Positions 36,389-45,020 of a DNA stretch of 64,000 nt are shown one piece after another. The stretch is from Ktedonobacterales bacterium. Its GTDB lineage: Bacteria > Chloroflexota > Ktedonobacteria > Ktedonobacterales > Ktedonobacteraceae. The notes beneath the pieces were generated by a model, which was not told the DNA's origin, did no database searches, and saw only the letters and a program-made list of their open reading frames with translations. How positions within the stretch are numbered: position 1 is the first letter of the stretch; each line of letters begins with the position of its first letter. The DNA lies in the NCBI GenBank assembly GCA_027451525.1, contig DAIDJF010000023.1:1-64000 (forward strand), in the 5' to 3' direction. The translations under genes were made by a program, and so were the position numbers.

Positions 36389-38602
36389 ATGATTGATGAA
36401 AAAAAAGAAGAACTGCAAGCGATGCAGATGAAAGCGCGTCATCTTAAGCGTCATCTACTACGGAAGAATTTGCGCAAGACAAATACTCGTATGGAGGGAG
36501 GATGGCGTGGAAGACGGCGTTTGATTATTGTCTCTGTTGTCGTTGTGATGGTTGTATTGATCTCGTCTATGAGCGTGTTGATCGCGGCTGGGGCAACAAT
36601 GCAAACAACGCAGCAGCAGTATCAACACCAGATCACGACATTAGCAGATATTCTGCCAAAGGATAATCTGAAAATGTACGATATGCATGGCAAGCTGATC
36701 TATCAGATGGTGGACAGCGGCCTACAGACGAGTGTGCCGTTATCCAGTGTGTCGCCATTTTTGGTAAAGGCAGAAGTTGCGACCGAAGACGCGACATTTT
36801 GGAGTAATCCTGGTTTTGATGTTACGGGGATTGTGCGTGCTGCATTTGACGACTTATCCAGCGGCCATGTTGTGTCGGGAGCCAGCACAATCACGCAGCA
36901 GCTGATTAAAAATGCGATTGTTGGTGACGATGTGAGTGTTACGCGCAAATTGCAGGAAATTATGCTTGCCCCTGATGTCACGCGCTACTACACAAAATCA
37001 CAAATTCTCTCGATGTACCTGAATACCATCTATTATGGTGAGCAGGCATATGGCGCGGATGCCGCTGCGTTTACTTATTTCAATTTACAGGATCAGCCTG
37101 GGAAACCTGCTGCCTCGCAACTTGATCTCGCGCAGGCCGCGATGCTGGCGGGTATTCCCAGCGCGCCAATCGGGCGTGATCCCTATCTCCATCCTCAGGC
37201 TGCCTATGCGCGTTTGCAGGACGTGCTGGGACGCATGTATACGCAGCACTATATCACGCGCGCGCAGGAAGCGGCAGCCTTGGCCGAAGCGCAGAAACCA
37301 AATTTCCTGCATCATGGCGTCGTCAACAATATGGTTGCACCTCACTTTGCCCTTTATGCTCTCAATGAACTGTCGCAGGACGTGCATAAGCCTATCAACT
37401 CTCTGGCGCGTTCGGGCTACACGGTCTATACAACACTAGATTTAGACCTGCAAAATAAGGTCCTGGCAATTGCCCAGCAGCATATTGCGGAACTTGTGCA
37501 GTCCAACAATGTGACAGATGCTGCTGAGGTCTTGCTGGATCAGCATAATGGCGCGATTCGCGTCTTGCTCGGCAATATCAATCCGACAAAAAATCAGTTT
37601 GACATCGCGGCCCAGGGCTATCGTCAACCAGGATCGTCTTTCAAGCCTTTCGTCTATGTGACCGCATTTGAGGAAGGCCTTAGCCCCGGTACACCCGTCG
37701 TCGATGGTCCATTGAGCATTCCGATGTGCTGTGGACAACCGCCCTATCAACCGCATAACTATGACCTACGCTATCATGGTCTGATTACTTTGCGTACCGC
37801 GCTGGCAAACTCGTTCAATATTCCAGCCGTCAAGCTGTTGATGCAGACAGGTGTTAACAAGGCGATGCAGACCGCGCAAAAAATGGGCATCACCTCATAT
37901 GAGGGCACACCGACCTACTCGCTGGTGCTGGGTAGTCTCAGCGTACATCTGCTGGATATGACCTCGGCCTATGGAGCCTTTGCGACGGGTGGTATTCATA
38001 TTCCGCCGCATGCCATTGACTCGGTCAAGGATATGCAAGGCCATGTTGTCTTCTCTACGCAACCGAAGGGCGTGCGCGTGGTCACGCCACAGTCGGCTTA
38101 CATGATAACGAGCATCTTGAGCGATAACGCGGCCCGTACCTATGAGTTTGGCCCCTGTAGCTCGCTCTCGCTCTACAGCAACTCGACCTACGATTGTTAC
38201 GCGGGTAATCCCGGCACGGTTCGTCCGGCAGCGGTCAAGACAGGAACCTCCAACGATTTCCGCGATAACTGGACAATTGGCTATACCAGTGACTACGTGA
38301 TGGGCGTTTGGGCTGGCAACGATAACAACACACCGATGGTCAACGTCATCGGTGTGACGGGTGCAGGCCCGATCTGGCATGACTCGATGCTGCTGGCGGA
38401 GCAGGGCAAGCCTGTGCAGAACTTTCCCGTACCGAGCGGTATCGTGCAGGCTACCATCCACTACCCCGGCATCACAACGACCGACTGGTATATGCCACAA
38501 TATGTTACAACTGCGGCGGCAAGTTGGTTCCACCTCAATCTCGGTGGTGCATACGGAGTAACACCCACTAAGACGCCGACGAAAAACAAGAAAAACGGCT
38601 AA
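36389..38602 (+). CDS. Class A penicillin-binding protein (transglycosylase/transpeptidase)
   Basis: 737 aa bifunctional peptidoglycan synthase. It has a cytosolic basic N-terminus, one helix at about residues 47-70, and a GT51 transglycosylase with EDATFWSNPGFDVTGIVRAA and GASTITQQLIKNAIVG. The transpeptidase motifs are SSFK in QPGSSFKPFVYV (nucleophile Ser), SFN in ANSFNIPAVKLL and KTGTS. The C-terminus is a short Pro/Thr/Lys tail ending KTPTKNKKNG. It polymerises and cross-links cell-wall glycan outside the membrane. A terminator follows at 16 bp. Its 3' end is duplicated 2.8 kb downstream. Confidence 0.94.
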   Translation: MIDEKKEELQAMQMKARHLKRHLLRKNLRKTNTRMEGGWRGRRRLIIVSVVVVMVVLISSMSVLIAAGATMQTTQQQYQHQITTLADILPKDNLKMYDMHGKLIYQMVDSGLQTSVPLSSVSPFLVKAEVATEDATFWSNPGFDVTGIVRAAFDDLSSGHVVSGASTITQQLIKNAIVGDDVSVTRKLQEIMLAPDVTRYYTKSQILSMYLNTIYYGEQAYGADAAAFTYFNLQDQPGKPAASQLDLAQAAMLAGIPSAPIGRDPYLHPQAAYARLQDVLGRMYTQHYITRAQEAAALAEAQKPNFLHHGVVNNMVAPHFALYALNELSQDVHKPINSLARSGYTVYTTLDLDLQNKVLAIAQQHIAELVQSNNVTDAAEVLLDQHNGAIRVLLGNINPTKNQFDIAAQGYRQPGSSFKPFVYVTAFEEGLSPGTPVVDGPLSIPMCCGQPPYQPHNYDLRYHGLITLRTALANSFNIPAVKLLMQTGVNKAMQTAQKMGITSYEGTPTYSLVLGSLSVHLLDMTSAYGAFATGGIHIPPHAIDSVKDMQGHVVFSTQPKGVRVVTPQSAYMITSILSDNAARTYEFGPCSSLSLYSNSTYDCYAGNPGTVRPAAVKTGTSNDFRDNWTIGYTSDYVMGVWAGNDNNTPMVNVIGVTGAGPIWHDSMLLAEQGKPVQNFPVPSGIVQATIHYPGITTTDWYMPQYVTTAAASWFHLNLGGAYGVTPTKTPTKNKKNG

Positions 38603-38617
38603 GCTCTATAGTTTGAG

Positions 38618-38651
38618 AAGGCATGACGCTCCTGTGTGGGTGTCATGCCTT
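38618..38651 (+). terminator. Terminator of the PBP gene
   Basis: Ten-base stem AAGGCATGAC / GTCATGCCTT followed by TTTTT. A degenerate copy of the same hairpin occurs at 41583-41617. Confidence 0.88.
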
Positions 38652-38967
38652 TTTATTTTTAGGTGTAGAAAAAATTTAAGTATTTACATTTCCTAATTCT
38701 GTGTAAAGATATGTAACTACTTGACGTTTTAACTCAGCAGAAGATATAAATGAGAAAGAGGCTAAAAATGCTACATATGTGATGGAGAAGAGAACATATT
38801 TGTCGGGTTATGCGAGAGAAATATTCGGTTTGTTTTCTTGATGCCCATCTGTAGAATATGTGGGTTGTCTGTGTGTTTGTGTGCATGGCGGTTCATGGAG
38901 CGATAGAAACTGCGCCAGCAGGATGTGCCATACTATCGCTTTCAATTGAAAATGAAAGGTGTAACGC
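38652..38967. other. Intergenic region before the small-gene cluster
   Basis: 316 bp, AT-rich, without a gene. A promoter (38721-38750) and the 12-bp palindrome TTTCAATTGAAA near 38940-38951, just ahead of the 38968 start, are the only features seen. Confidence 0.45.
38721..38750 (+). promoter_or_regulatory. Candidate promoter of the 38968-39964 cluster
   Basis: TTGACG (38721-38726), 18-bp spacer, TATAAA (38745-38750), 217 bp before the first start codon. It lies in an AT-rich stretch, so confidence is moderate. Confidence 0.5.
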
Positions 38968-39366
38968 GTGAACGTGGATACTCTATCCAATGAGCAAGTC
39001 ATTCAAAATGTGCTAGAACAGTTAAATGTTCACCTGCTAGACGCTCTCGTTAGACTTCATCCAACGCGAAAAACAATTACCCTTTTCAGTAAAACTGACC
39101 TCAATATCATCGCTCAGCAGCAGTTCACTGGCAATGAGTGGGTTATATTCATGGGCCTTCTTACATCATATCCACATTACGCTTCTCATGAAGCCCTGTT
39201 TGCTGCCGTGACCAGTCTCCCATTAGAACAATGCCGACAGGAACTGCACAACGCGCAAGCAAAAGGTAGCACGAATTTCAAAAATACCTTATACAAAGTG
39301 GCACATCACACGATGTTAGTGGGACCAGACGCACATTTCTTGGTAGAGCAGGCACAATTGCTGTAG
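38968..39366 (+). CDS. Hypothetical protein (132 aa)
   Basis: GTG start at 38968 preceded by AAAGG at about 9 nt; the first in-frame ATG lies far downstream. The product is soluble and alpha-helical, with EQVIQNVLEQLNVHLLDALV and SLPLEQCRQELHNAQAKG. I recognise no family. From about residue 101 another reading frame (-1) carries a Tat-like signal, so the 3' 97 nt are bi-coding or the gene is frameshifted. The first 100 residues have normal amino-acid composition for the region. Confidence 0.6.
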   Translation: MNVDTLSNEQVIQNVLEQLNVHLLDALVRLHPTRKTITLFSKTDLNIIAQQQFTGNEWVIFMGLLTSYPHYASHEALFAAVTSLPLEQCRQELHNAQAKGSTNFKNTLYKVAHHTMLVGPDAHFLVEQAQLL

Positions 39367-39611
39367 GGCTATTTGCTCTATGGTTTTTAAATCGACAGGA
39401 TGTTGCATTCGCATACGTTCCTGCCCCTTGTGATTGTAACTGTCTGGGGGAAGTTGACGAGGTCATTGATTGTGGCACTTATTGCCCATCAGGTTGTAAT
39501 TGTCCTTGTTCTGCTCCTATCTTTGGCATTTACTATGAAGTATGTTGTAATAGCCCATCATCCATTTGTGATACCAGTGCTGCAATTATTGGGTATTCAC
39601 CTTGTTGTTGA
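39270..39611 (+). CDS. Cryptic Tat-type signal and Cys-rich secreted protein frame (start unresolved)
   Basis: Open frame from just after a TAG at 39267 to TGA at 39609. It encodes a twin-arginine-like signal (GTRRTFLGRAGTIAVGLFA, from 39321), an hydrophobic stretch ending DVAFA with an AxA-type cleavage site, then a mature part of about 67 residues with 13 cysteines. These are grouped as CDCNC, DCGTYCPSGCNCPC, EVCC, ICD, and a terminal CC. There is no ATG, GTG or TTG anywhere before the Arg pair. Hence expression would need a frameshift from the 38968 gene, a rare start (ATA at 39291), or the gene is broken. The spacing of cysteines argues against chance. A disulfide-rich secreted protein is the best reading; family unknown. 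Confidence 0.5.
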   Translation, partial: HEFQKYLIQSGTSHDVSGTRRTFLGRAGTIAVGLFALWFLNRQDVAFAYVPAPCDCNCLGEVDEVIDCGTYCPSGCNCPCSAPIFGIYYEVCCNSPSSICDTSAAIIGYSPCC

Positions 39612-39649
39612 TAATGTTTGATGGATTGAAAACGAAAGGAGAGTCATTC

Positions 39650-39964
39650 ATGGCAAGCCATCGTATTACGCTTAAACCTGGAACTTCCAGTTTAGGCGTT
39701 CCTGCTCATCAACTATTGGAAGACCCACGTTTAAGACAGCCGCAAATTAAGTGCCCGCTTTGTGAAACGTTGGTAGATGTACCAAAAACACTTGAACAAG
39801 AGATAAAAGGGCTTGCAACTCAATTGGGCGGCGAGCAGGCAAATATCCTTTTTGTCATTCATCATCCGCCTGATATTCCGACCACAGCACCCATTCAACC
39901 CATTGCCAATCCAGAACGGATCAGACAATTAAAAGAGGAATGGAAAAAAACTCAGGGTTCATAA
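39650..39964 (+). CDS. Small zinc-ribbon-like hypothetical protein
   Basis: 104 aa from the ATG at 39650 with AAAGGAGAG upstream. It has an N-terminal beta-like segment (HRITLKPGTSSLGVPAHQLL) and a single CPLCETLVDVP knuckle (two Cys, so an incomplete zinc ribbon). A helical and Pro-rich tail follows (IPTTAPIQPIANPERIRQLK). It starts 39 bp after the Cys-rich frame ends, suggesting one operon. No family recognised. Confidence 0.65.
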   Translation: MASHRITLKPGTSSLGVPAHQLLEDPRLRQPQIKCPLCETLVDVPKTLEQEIKGLATQLGGEQANILFVIHHPPDIPTTAPIQPIANPERIRQLKEEWKKTQGS

Positions 39965-40408
39965 ACTACCATAAGATATACTATCGTCAGAACGTTTTGT
40001 GAACAGGAAAGAATATTGTGCAGAAAAACAGGGTGGTAGCAACATAGCCTATGGGTCTCTGATGAGATGTTGTCTTTGGTACAGGCTACACACGTACTTC
40101 TACTACACATTATTATACCGACTTAGGAAGTGTTGTTGGTTCACTCACGTATGCCGAGGATCTGACACTACTTGCTATTTCTTGTACAAACGATTCACCT
40201 TTGGCGACCAGTGTTTACATCGGCTAGACTAATCGTGGGAGCGGCTTGCGTACAGAAGCAAGCCGCTTAGTGGATACTGCCATGAACGAGGTGACTGTAC
40301 AAAGATTGATCGAGCTTTGTGCTACTAATTTGGTACGTGTCAAGCAAGGTACTAGCTGTAAGCAGTTAGATCGTTTGCGTAACCAAAGGGGAGAGAAGGT
40401 ATATTATT
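39965..40408. other. Intergenic region with hairpin and possible relic
   Basis: No supported gene. A strong hairpin at 40240-40267 (AGCGGCTTGC / GCAAGCCGCT) is the likely end of the preceding unit. A stop-free stretch of about 54 codons ending at TAG near 40226-40228 (reads FGTGYTRTSTTHYYTDLGSV) looks protein-like but has two stops just before it and no start. It may be a relic. Confidence 0.4.
40240..40267 (+). terminator. Probable terminator hairpin
   Basis: Ten-base perfect stem AGCGGCTTGC / GCAAGCCGCT, 8-nt loop. No T-run follows, so the strength is uncertain. Confidence 0.5.
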
Positions 40409-41404
40409 ATGGATCAGGCAAGAATTTATACAGGAGTCTCTTCCAGAGAATCAAACCAGCACTCTATAGTTGCATTGGATGCTTATGCCGGAACTGAGCT
40501 ATGGCAATACTCGTTGCAAGAAGACTCTATTTCCTTTCCTGTCTGTTATGATACCCACATCTTCTTTAGCGCAGGGAACGGATTATACACCTTGCAGGCT
40601 AGAGATGGTTCCTTGGTATGGCGACAACAAAACCGAAGCCGTTATTCACCACCAGCACTCTCTAAAGAATTTGTTTATGTTTGTTCAGAAAATGGAACGG
40701 TATCTGCATTTCATGTAGATGATGGCTCACTTTATTGGCAAGTTTCCGTTCAGGACCTTGCCATAATCAGACCTATAGTGCTGGGAGACCGAATCTATGT
40801 TCGATCAGTTAATGGTTCTGTATACGCTCTTCATGTCAGCAATGGTTCAGTACTGTGGCAGAGACAAGGGCGTGAGCAACACCTGATCTTTTTAGCAGCA
40901 ACACTCGATGTTGTTTATCTCGTCGAGTTTGGGAGAGGACTTTCCGCACTAAGAGCAAGTGATGGAACGCTCCTATGGTTTAAGCCATTAAACGTTGTCG
41001 GATTAGGCGATCCAATGGTGGATAACGGTGTTCTATACCTCAATACAGCAAGTGGTATTCGTGCCTTTCAACTTACTGATGGTTCTTTGCTCTGGCAAGT
41101 GAGTTTAAGCCATGTTATATCAATAGCAGCCATAAATGAGAGGCTTTTTATATGCACAGGCCAGGGGACAAATGGCGAAGTCATTGCCTTGCAAGCAAAA
41201 GATGGTGCTTCTCTCTGGCGTTGGCCTACAACTTTGTCTCAGGGAGGCATGACTGTTCCATCTGTTGCTTATGAAACAGTTTATGTAGGTATTGGCGCGA
41301 CAGATGGCCTCTACGCTCTTGATAGCACAACTGGAAATGCTCGCTGGCACGCCTTGAATGGTAAAGGTGTGACAGCGGTAGCCGTTGAAAATATCGCAAG
41401 ATAA
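40409..41404 (+). CDS. PQQ-like beta-propeller repeat protein
   Basis: 331 aa made of repeated units such as VYALHVSNGSVLWQRQ, AFQLTDGSLLWQVSL and VIALQAKDGASLWRWP: the xLDxxxGxxLWxx signature of the PQQ/BamB-type propeller (about seven blades). There is no signal peptide or lipobox, in contrast to the similar protein at 57.2 kb. It is therefore either cytoplasmic or has lost its N-terminal export signal. AGAAGG precedes the ATG at about 10 nt. The coenzyme ligands are not readable, so it is more likely a structural or binding propeller. It lies in the decayed patch; a truncated 5' end is possible. Confidence 0.7.
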   Translation: MDQARIYTGVSSRESNQHSIVALDAYAGTELWQYSLQEDSISFPVCYDTHIFFSAGNGLYTLQARDGSLVWRQQNRSRYSPPALSKEFVYVCSENGTVSAFHVDDGSLYWQVSVQDLAIIRPIVLGDRIYVRSVNGSVYALHVSNGSVLWQRQGREQHLIFLAATLDVVYLVEFGRGLSALRASDGTLLWFKPLNVVGLGDPMVDNGVLYLNTASGIRAFQLTDGSLLWQVSLSHVISIAAINERLFICTGQGTNGEVIALQAKDGASLWRWPTTLSQGGMTVPSVAYETVYVGIGATDGLYALDSTTGNARWHALNGKGVTAVAVENIAR

Positions 41405-41438
41405 ACAGCATAAGTTAAAGAACGGAGTTTCTGGAAGA

Positions 41439-41570
41439 ACCGATGACTGGTATCTGCCCCAAAATGTCGCAATGGCGGCGGTAAACTGGTTCCATCTCAC
41501 ACTTGGCGGTCCTTCTGGAGTGGTCCCGAGTAAGCCCACCACGAAACCTGTAAAGAAGAAAAACGGCTAA
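41439..41570 (+). pseudogene. Duplicated 3' end of a class A PBP gene
   Basis: 43 codons ending in a stop: TDDWYLPQNVAMAAVNWFHL followed by LGGPSGVVPSKPTTK and KKKNG. This matches the C-terminus of the PBP at 36.4 kb (TTDWYMPQYVTTAAASWFHL, then PTKTPTKNKKNG). The rest of the PBP is missing here. Immediately upstream is the end of the propeller gene, so a larger PBP copy has been lost. Confidence 0.75.
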
Positions 41571-41582
41571 TCCTGGTCTCTG

Positions 41583-41617
41583 AAGGCATGACATTCCTGG
41601 AAGGGTGTCATGTCCTT
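41583..41617 (+). terminator. Duplicated copy of the PBP terminator
   Basis: Stem of AAGGCATGACA with TGTCATGTCCTT, same layout as the terminator at 38618-38651 and 12 bp past the stop. The duplicated block therefore includes at least the C-terminal PBP codons and the terminator. Confidence 0.6.
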
Positions 41618-42128
41618 TTGGACAAAACACGTACCAGCTGTTTCGCCGCCTGCACGGTACGGCGCAAGCACTGCATACGATCCTACAACGCAGAAGGTCA
41701 TTTTATTCGGAGGCAATGACGGGAGCGGACCGGCAGCCTTGTTAAATGATACCTGGACCTGGGATGGTACAACCTGGCAGATGCAACATCCTGCCACTGC
41801 TCCGCAAATAGATTTTCAGTATAACGGGACATTGATGGCGGAGTATGGAGGCACGACCTCAATGGCTTATGATGCCGCAACAGGTCAACTTATTATGGTA
41901 TTAGCGGGCGGCAATGGTTCAGGTAGCCAGAGCATATTAGTGTCATGGATATGGAGTAATGGCAATTGGACGCAAGAGCCAATACAGACTACTTCAATAA
42001 GTAGCTTGTCGATTTTTTACAGTACAGCTCAAAAAGCCCTGTTTGCCTTTGCGGCGGACCTGGAAGGTGGGCCAGTCATCAATAGTCTCTGGAAGTGGGA
42101 TGGGCGAAGCTGGCAACAAATCGCATGA
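41610..42128 (+). pseudogene. Kelch-like propeller fragment
   Basis: 172 codons. The first codons lie in the terminator hairpin, so the nominal start is not real. Kelch units are visible: PPARYGASTAYDPTTQKVILFG followed by NDTWTWDGTTWQMQHPA, then GGTTSMAYDAATGQLIMVLAGG and NSLWKWDGRSWQQIA. Only three blades remain of the usual five to seven, and no signal peptide is present. It is a 5'-truncated relic ending at its natural stop. Full-length members are secreted. Confidence 0.65.
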
Positions 42129-42223
42129 TCTAAGTCAAATTGAGCGATTCTGATAAATGTATATGAGAACCGACGTCAGCGAACTACTAGGCGCTAACAT
42201 CGGCTCTCGCATAAAATGTCGGT

Positions 42224-43099
42224 TTATGCCTGAACGCTGATGCCGAGCCGTTCGAGCAGGTTGCGGCTGATCTCGGCTTTGTGCTTGATCGGCATGCGAC
42301 TGGCGATACCGTGCGAGTCTGAGCCTGTGCTGAACAGCAGGTTGTGTTTCTGCACATAGTCCAGGTAGGTCGCGATGGTCTCCTGGCTATGGTAGGGATG
42401 GTAGATTTCGATGCCATCAATCGGAATTTCGGCACGCAGACGGTCAAGCAGGTCGGGGTCATAATAGGTGAAGCTGCGCTCCTTGCGTCCGGGATGTGCA
42501 ATCAGGCAGACCGCGCCGCTGCGATGGACGGCATCAACGGTCTCCGCCATGCCTGCACGAATCGAGCGAAAGCCAGCATCCTCGATCATTTTGATGGCAC
42601 TCTGCCAGTCGGGGGCATAGCCATGCGCGCGCAACAGTTGCGCATTATCGGCTGGGCGGCGCAACTGCCCGCCATTCTCCGCGAGCACCTCTTCCTGGCG
42701 CGGAAATTCGTAGCCACGTTTGCGTAATTCCGCGTTGACCTCGTGCGTATTCTCCAGTTGTAAACGCACAATCTTCTCGGTCAGCTCTGTTAATTGGTTC
42801 TGCTGAGGATCGAAGCCATAGCACAGCATGTGGGCCATGTACTCGCCCCATTCCGTACTCATCTCAACGCCCGCCAGAACGGGCAACTGGCGGGCCGCGC
42901 CAAGCTCCTGAATCTCCGCCACCTTGTCTACGCGATCATGGTCCGTGACCGCGACAAAGGCGAAACCTTCATTTGCCAGATAGTCGATCAGTTGTGGGGC
43001 GGGCCAGCGTCCATCGCTATATGTGGTATGCATGTGCAGATCAATTGGTGCGTCATGACTGAGCGTCAGGGATGCGAATTGTGGGTGTAAGCTCGTCAA
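42224..43099 (-). CDS. PHP-domain metal-dependent phosphoesterase
   Basis: 291 aa from the TTG at 43099, chosen because AAAGGAG sits 6 nt upstream; the longer frame from 43129 starts upstream of that site. PHP metal motifs are DLHMHTTYSDGRW, AVTDHDRVD, GVEMSTEWGEYMAHML, VCLIAHPGRKE and STGSDSHG. Relatives include YciV-type 5'-3' RNA exonucleases and nucleotide phosphatases. A promoter (TTGAAA, 17 bp, GTATAT) lies in the 69-bp gap after the upstream PadR gene. It has only moderate similarity to the PHP gene at 10.4 kb. Confidence 0.86.
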   Translation of the reverse strand: MTSLHPQFASLTLSHDAPIDLHMHTTYSDGRWPAPQLIDYLANEGFAFVAVTDHDRVDKVAEIQELGAARQLPVLAGVEMSTEWGEYMAHMLCYGFDPQQNQLTELTEKIVRLQLENTHEVNAELRKRGYEFPRQEEVLAENGGQLRRPADNAQLLRAHGYAPDWQSAIKMIEDAGFRSIRAGMAETVDAVHRSGAVCLIAHPGRKERSFTYYDPDLLDRLRAEIPIDGIEIYHPYHSQETIATYLDYVQKHNLLFSTGSDSHGIASRMPIKHKAEISRNLLERLGISVQA

Positions 43100-43168
43100 C
43101 GTGAACTCCTTTGATAAAACAGTAAGCAAGCTATCATCTATATACTATCACACAATTCATGTTTTCAA

Positions 43169-43777
43169 TTATTCCTTATGCTCCTGTTCGATCCGTTGAA
43201 TGGCGCGCTCCGTTACCTCTAAGCCTGCTTTGAGCACGGCTTCTTTATATTCGCGCACAAGCATCTGGTATTCGAGCAGGCGCGGACGGCGCGCGGGACG
43301 GGTAGCATACTGCTGGCGTGCCCACTCCATATGTGCGAGTTGTGTACGCAGGCTCTCGCGATGCTCGTGTAGATGTTTCAGGGCAATCTCGTCGCTGGTC
43401 TCGCCGCAGAAGAAGAGCTTGGTGAGAAACTCATCTTTCGTGAAACGTGCAGGCACATCCTCTTGTAGCCATTTTTCCAGTTCGGCCTGTCCTGCCTCGG
43501 TCAGGCGATAGACCTTACGGTTGGGTCGAGTGGTCTGCACGATGATCTCAGCTTCGACCAGATGGGCCTGGCTGAGATGTTTGAGCGTCGTATAAATCTG
43601 GCTGTTGCCCGCGTTCCAATAGCTGGCAAGGGCACGCTCGAACGCCTGCTTGATGTCGTAACCGCTCATCGGGTGCGCCCAGAGCAGGCCCAAGATGATG
43701 TAACGGAGCGTGTTGCGCGATACGAGTTCATTTCCATCATCGCGCTCTACAGAAATGATTTCATTTTCTTCATGCAT
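43169..43777 (-). CDS. PadR-family transcriptional regulator
   Basis: 202 aa from the ATG at 43777 (MHEENEIISVERDDG). The PadR winged helix is TLRYIILGLLWAHPMSGYDI, NSQIYTTLKHLSQAHLVEAE with PNRKVYRLTEAG, then a Vir_C-type helical dimerisation half. PadR proteins repress genes for stress or phenolic-acid responses. Upstream of the start is the right end of an IS200/IS605-type element, only 22 bp away, so the native promoter has been displaced. This could silence the gene or place it under IS-derived transcription. Longer upstream extensions belong to the IS. Confidence 0.88.
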   Translation of the reverse strand: MHEENEIISVERDDGNELVSRNTLRYIILGLLWAHPMSGYDIKQAFERALASYWNAGNSQIYTTLKHLSQAHLVEAEIIVQTTRPNRKVYRLTEAGQAELEKWLQEDVPARFTKDEFLTKLFFCGETSDEIALKHLHEHRESLRTQLAHMEWARQQYATRPARRPRLLEYQMLVREYKEAVLKAGLEVTERAIQRIEQEHKE

Positions 43778-43817
43778 GTACGTTGTTTCCGTTAGTGGAT
43801 TGACATCCTCCCCATGC

Positions 43818-45017
43818 CTAGAAGGGCAGGGGATTCCCCACGTCACCGTGAGGGTTTCCTGTTTCACCGGGCACGGCATGAGAGGCTTTCACCTGCTCAC
43901 GTCTGACATGCCCTCCGCAGGCGGTTGCCGTGAGTCCCACGGCCAAAACGTTCTGTGACGCATTGATGTCCCTGTCGTGGCAGGTTCCACACGCTGGACA
44001 AGACCACGCTCGGACATCGAGTGCGAGTTCCTCACGCACATATCCACAGGCACTACACGTCTTGCTTGAAGGGTACCAGCGGTCAATTTTGACGACCGTG
44101 CGCCCATACCAGTGGGCCTTGTACTCCAATTGGCGCACAAATTCTGACCAGCCCACATCACTGATAGCTTTGGCAAGGGTGTGGTTCTTGACCATGTTTT
44201 TCACCGCCAACGTTTCCAGACAGATCACTTGGTTCTCGCGTATCAGTCTGCTAGACAGTTGGTGTTGAAAATCACGACGAAGATCAGCCACACGGGCATG
44301 CAGACGTGCGACGTTCTTCCGAGCCTTCTCGCGGTTCTTCGACCCTTTGCGCTTCTTGGCATGGCGACGTTGGGCTTTCGCGAGCTTCTTTTCCGCACGA
44401 GCAGAGTATTTCGGGTTGGCTATCGTCTCTCCATCGCTAGTGATGAGAAAGGATTTTAACCCCAGATCAATGCCGATGGCCTTCTCACACATGGGCAGTG
44501 TGCCGATGGTCTCCTCAACCAAGATAGAGATGAAGTAGCGCCCCGCGTTGTCTTTGCTAATGGTCACACTGGACGGCTGCACACCTTTTGGCAAGGGACG
44601 TGACCACACAATGTCGAGTGGCTCTTTCATCTTGGCAAGCGTGAGCGTGGTTCCGGTCAGGGTGAAGGCATTGCTGGTGTAGGTCGCACGCTGTTTCTTG
44701 TGCTTCTTCTTGTAGGTGGGATAGTCAGCTCGCTTTTCAAAGAAATTCGTCAAGGCTGTGTCCAGATGGCGCAAGGTTTGTTGTAATGGCACACTAGACA
44801 CCTCTTTGAGCCATGTTGTTCCCTCGGCTTTCTTGAGGGCGGTGAGTGCCGAGGAAAGATCGTGATGGGAGAGGCGTTGCCCGTGCTGAAAGTAGGCCGT
44901 TGTACGCATGTTGAGCGCCCAATTATACACCCATCGGCAGCATCCGAACGTACAAGCAAGGGTGTGGGCTTGCTCTGCTGTCGGGGAAAAGCGATATTTG
45001 TACGCTCGTTGCGTCAT
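43818..45017 (-). CDS. tnpB: TnpB-type RNA-guided nuclease (IS200/IS605 OrfB)
   Basis: 399 aa, normal size. N-terminal OrfB helix-turn-helix (YKYRFSPTAEQAHTLACTFG), then a split RuvC domain: Asp in AIGIDLGLKSFLITSDG, Glu in VICLETLAVKNM, Asp in CHDRDINASQNV. The Zn finger is CSACGY...CPACGT. All catalytic positions are intact, so it may be active. TnpB cuts DNA guided by an RNA from its own 3' flank, promoting retention of the element. The last 50 residues are basic and Gly-rich. The start is 3 nt after the stop of the small upstream gene, implying coupled translation. Confidence 0.93.
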   Translation of the reverse strand: MTQRAYKYRFSPTAEQAHTLACTFGCCRWVYNWALNMRTTAYFQHGQRLSHHDLSSALTALKKAEGTTWLKEVSSVPLQQTLRHLDTALTNFFEKRADYPTYKKKHKKQRATYTSNAFTLTGTTLTLAKMKEPLDIVWSRPLPKGVQPSSVTISKDNAGRYFISILVEETIGTLPMCEKAIGIDLGLKSFLITSDGETIANPKYSARAEKKLAKAQRRHAKKRKGSKNREKARKNVARLHARVADLRRDFQHQLSSRLIRENQVICLETLAVKNMVKNHTLAKAISDVGWSEFVRQLEYKAHWYGRTVVKIDRWYPSSKTCSACGYVREELALDVRAWSCPACGTCHDRDINASQNVLAVGLTATACGGHVRREQVKASHAVPGETGNPHGDVGNPLPF

Positions 45018-45020
45018 CTG

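Noticed and set aside
39400-39621. 73-codon very hydrophobic frame in the small cluster
   Set aside because: It is the out-of-frame image of the Cys-rich frame (TGT codons read as Val/Leu) with no ribosome site.
40246-40497. 83-codon frame overlapping the start of the propeller gene
   Set aside because: Different frame from the propeller; no ribosome site; begins in a hairpin arm.
43778-43879. N-terminal extension of PadR from 43879
   Set aside because: These codons lie in the IS right end; the internal ATG at 43777 gives a normal PadR start.
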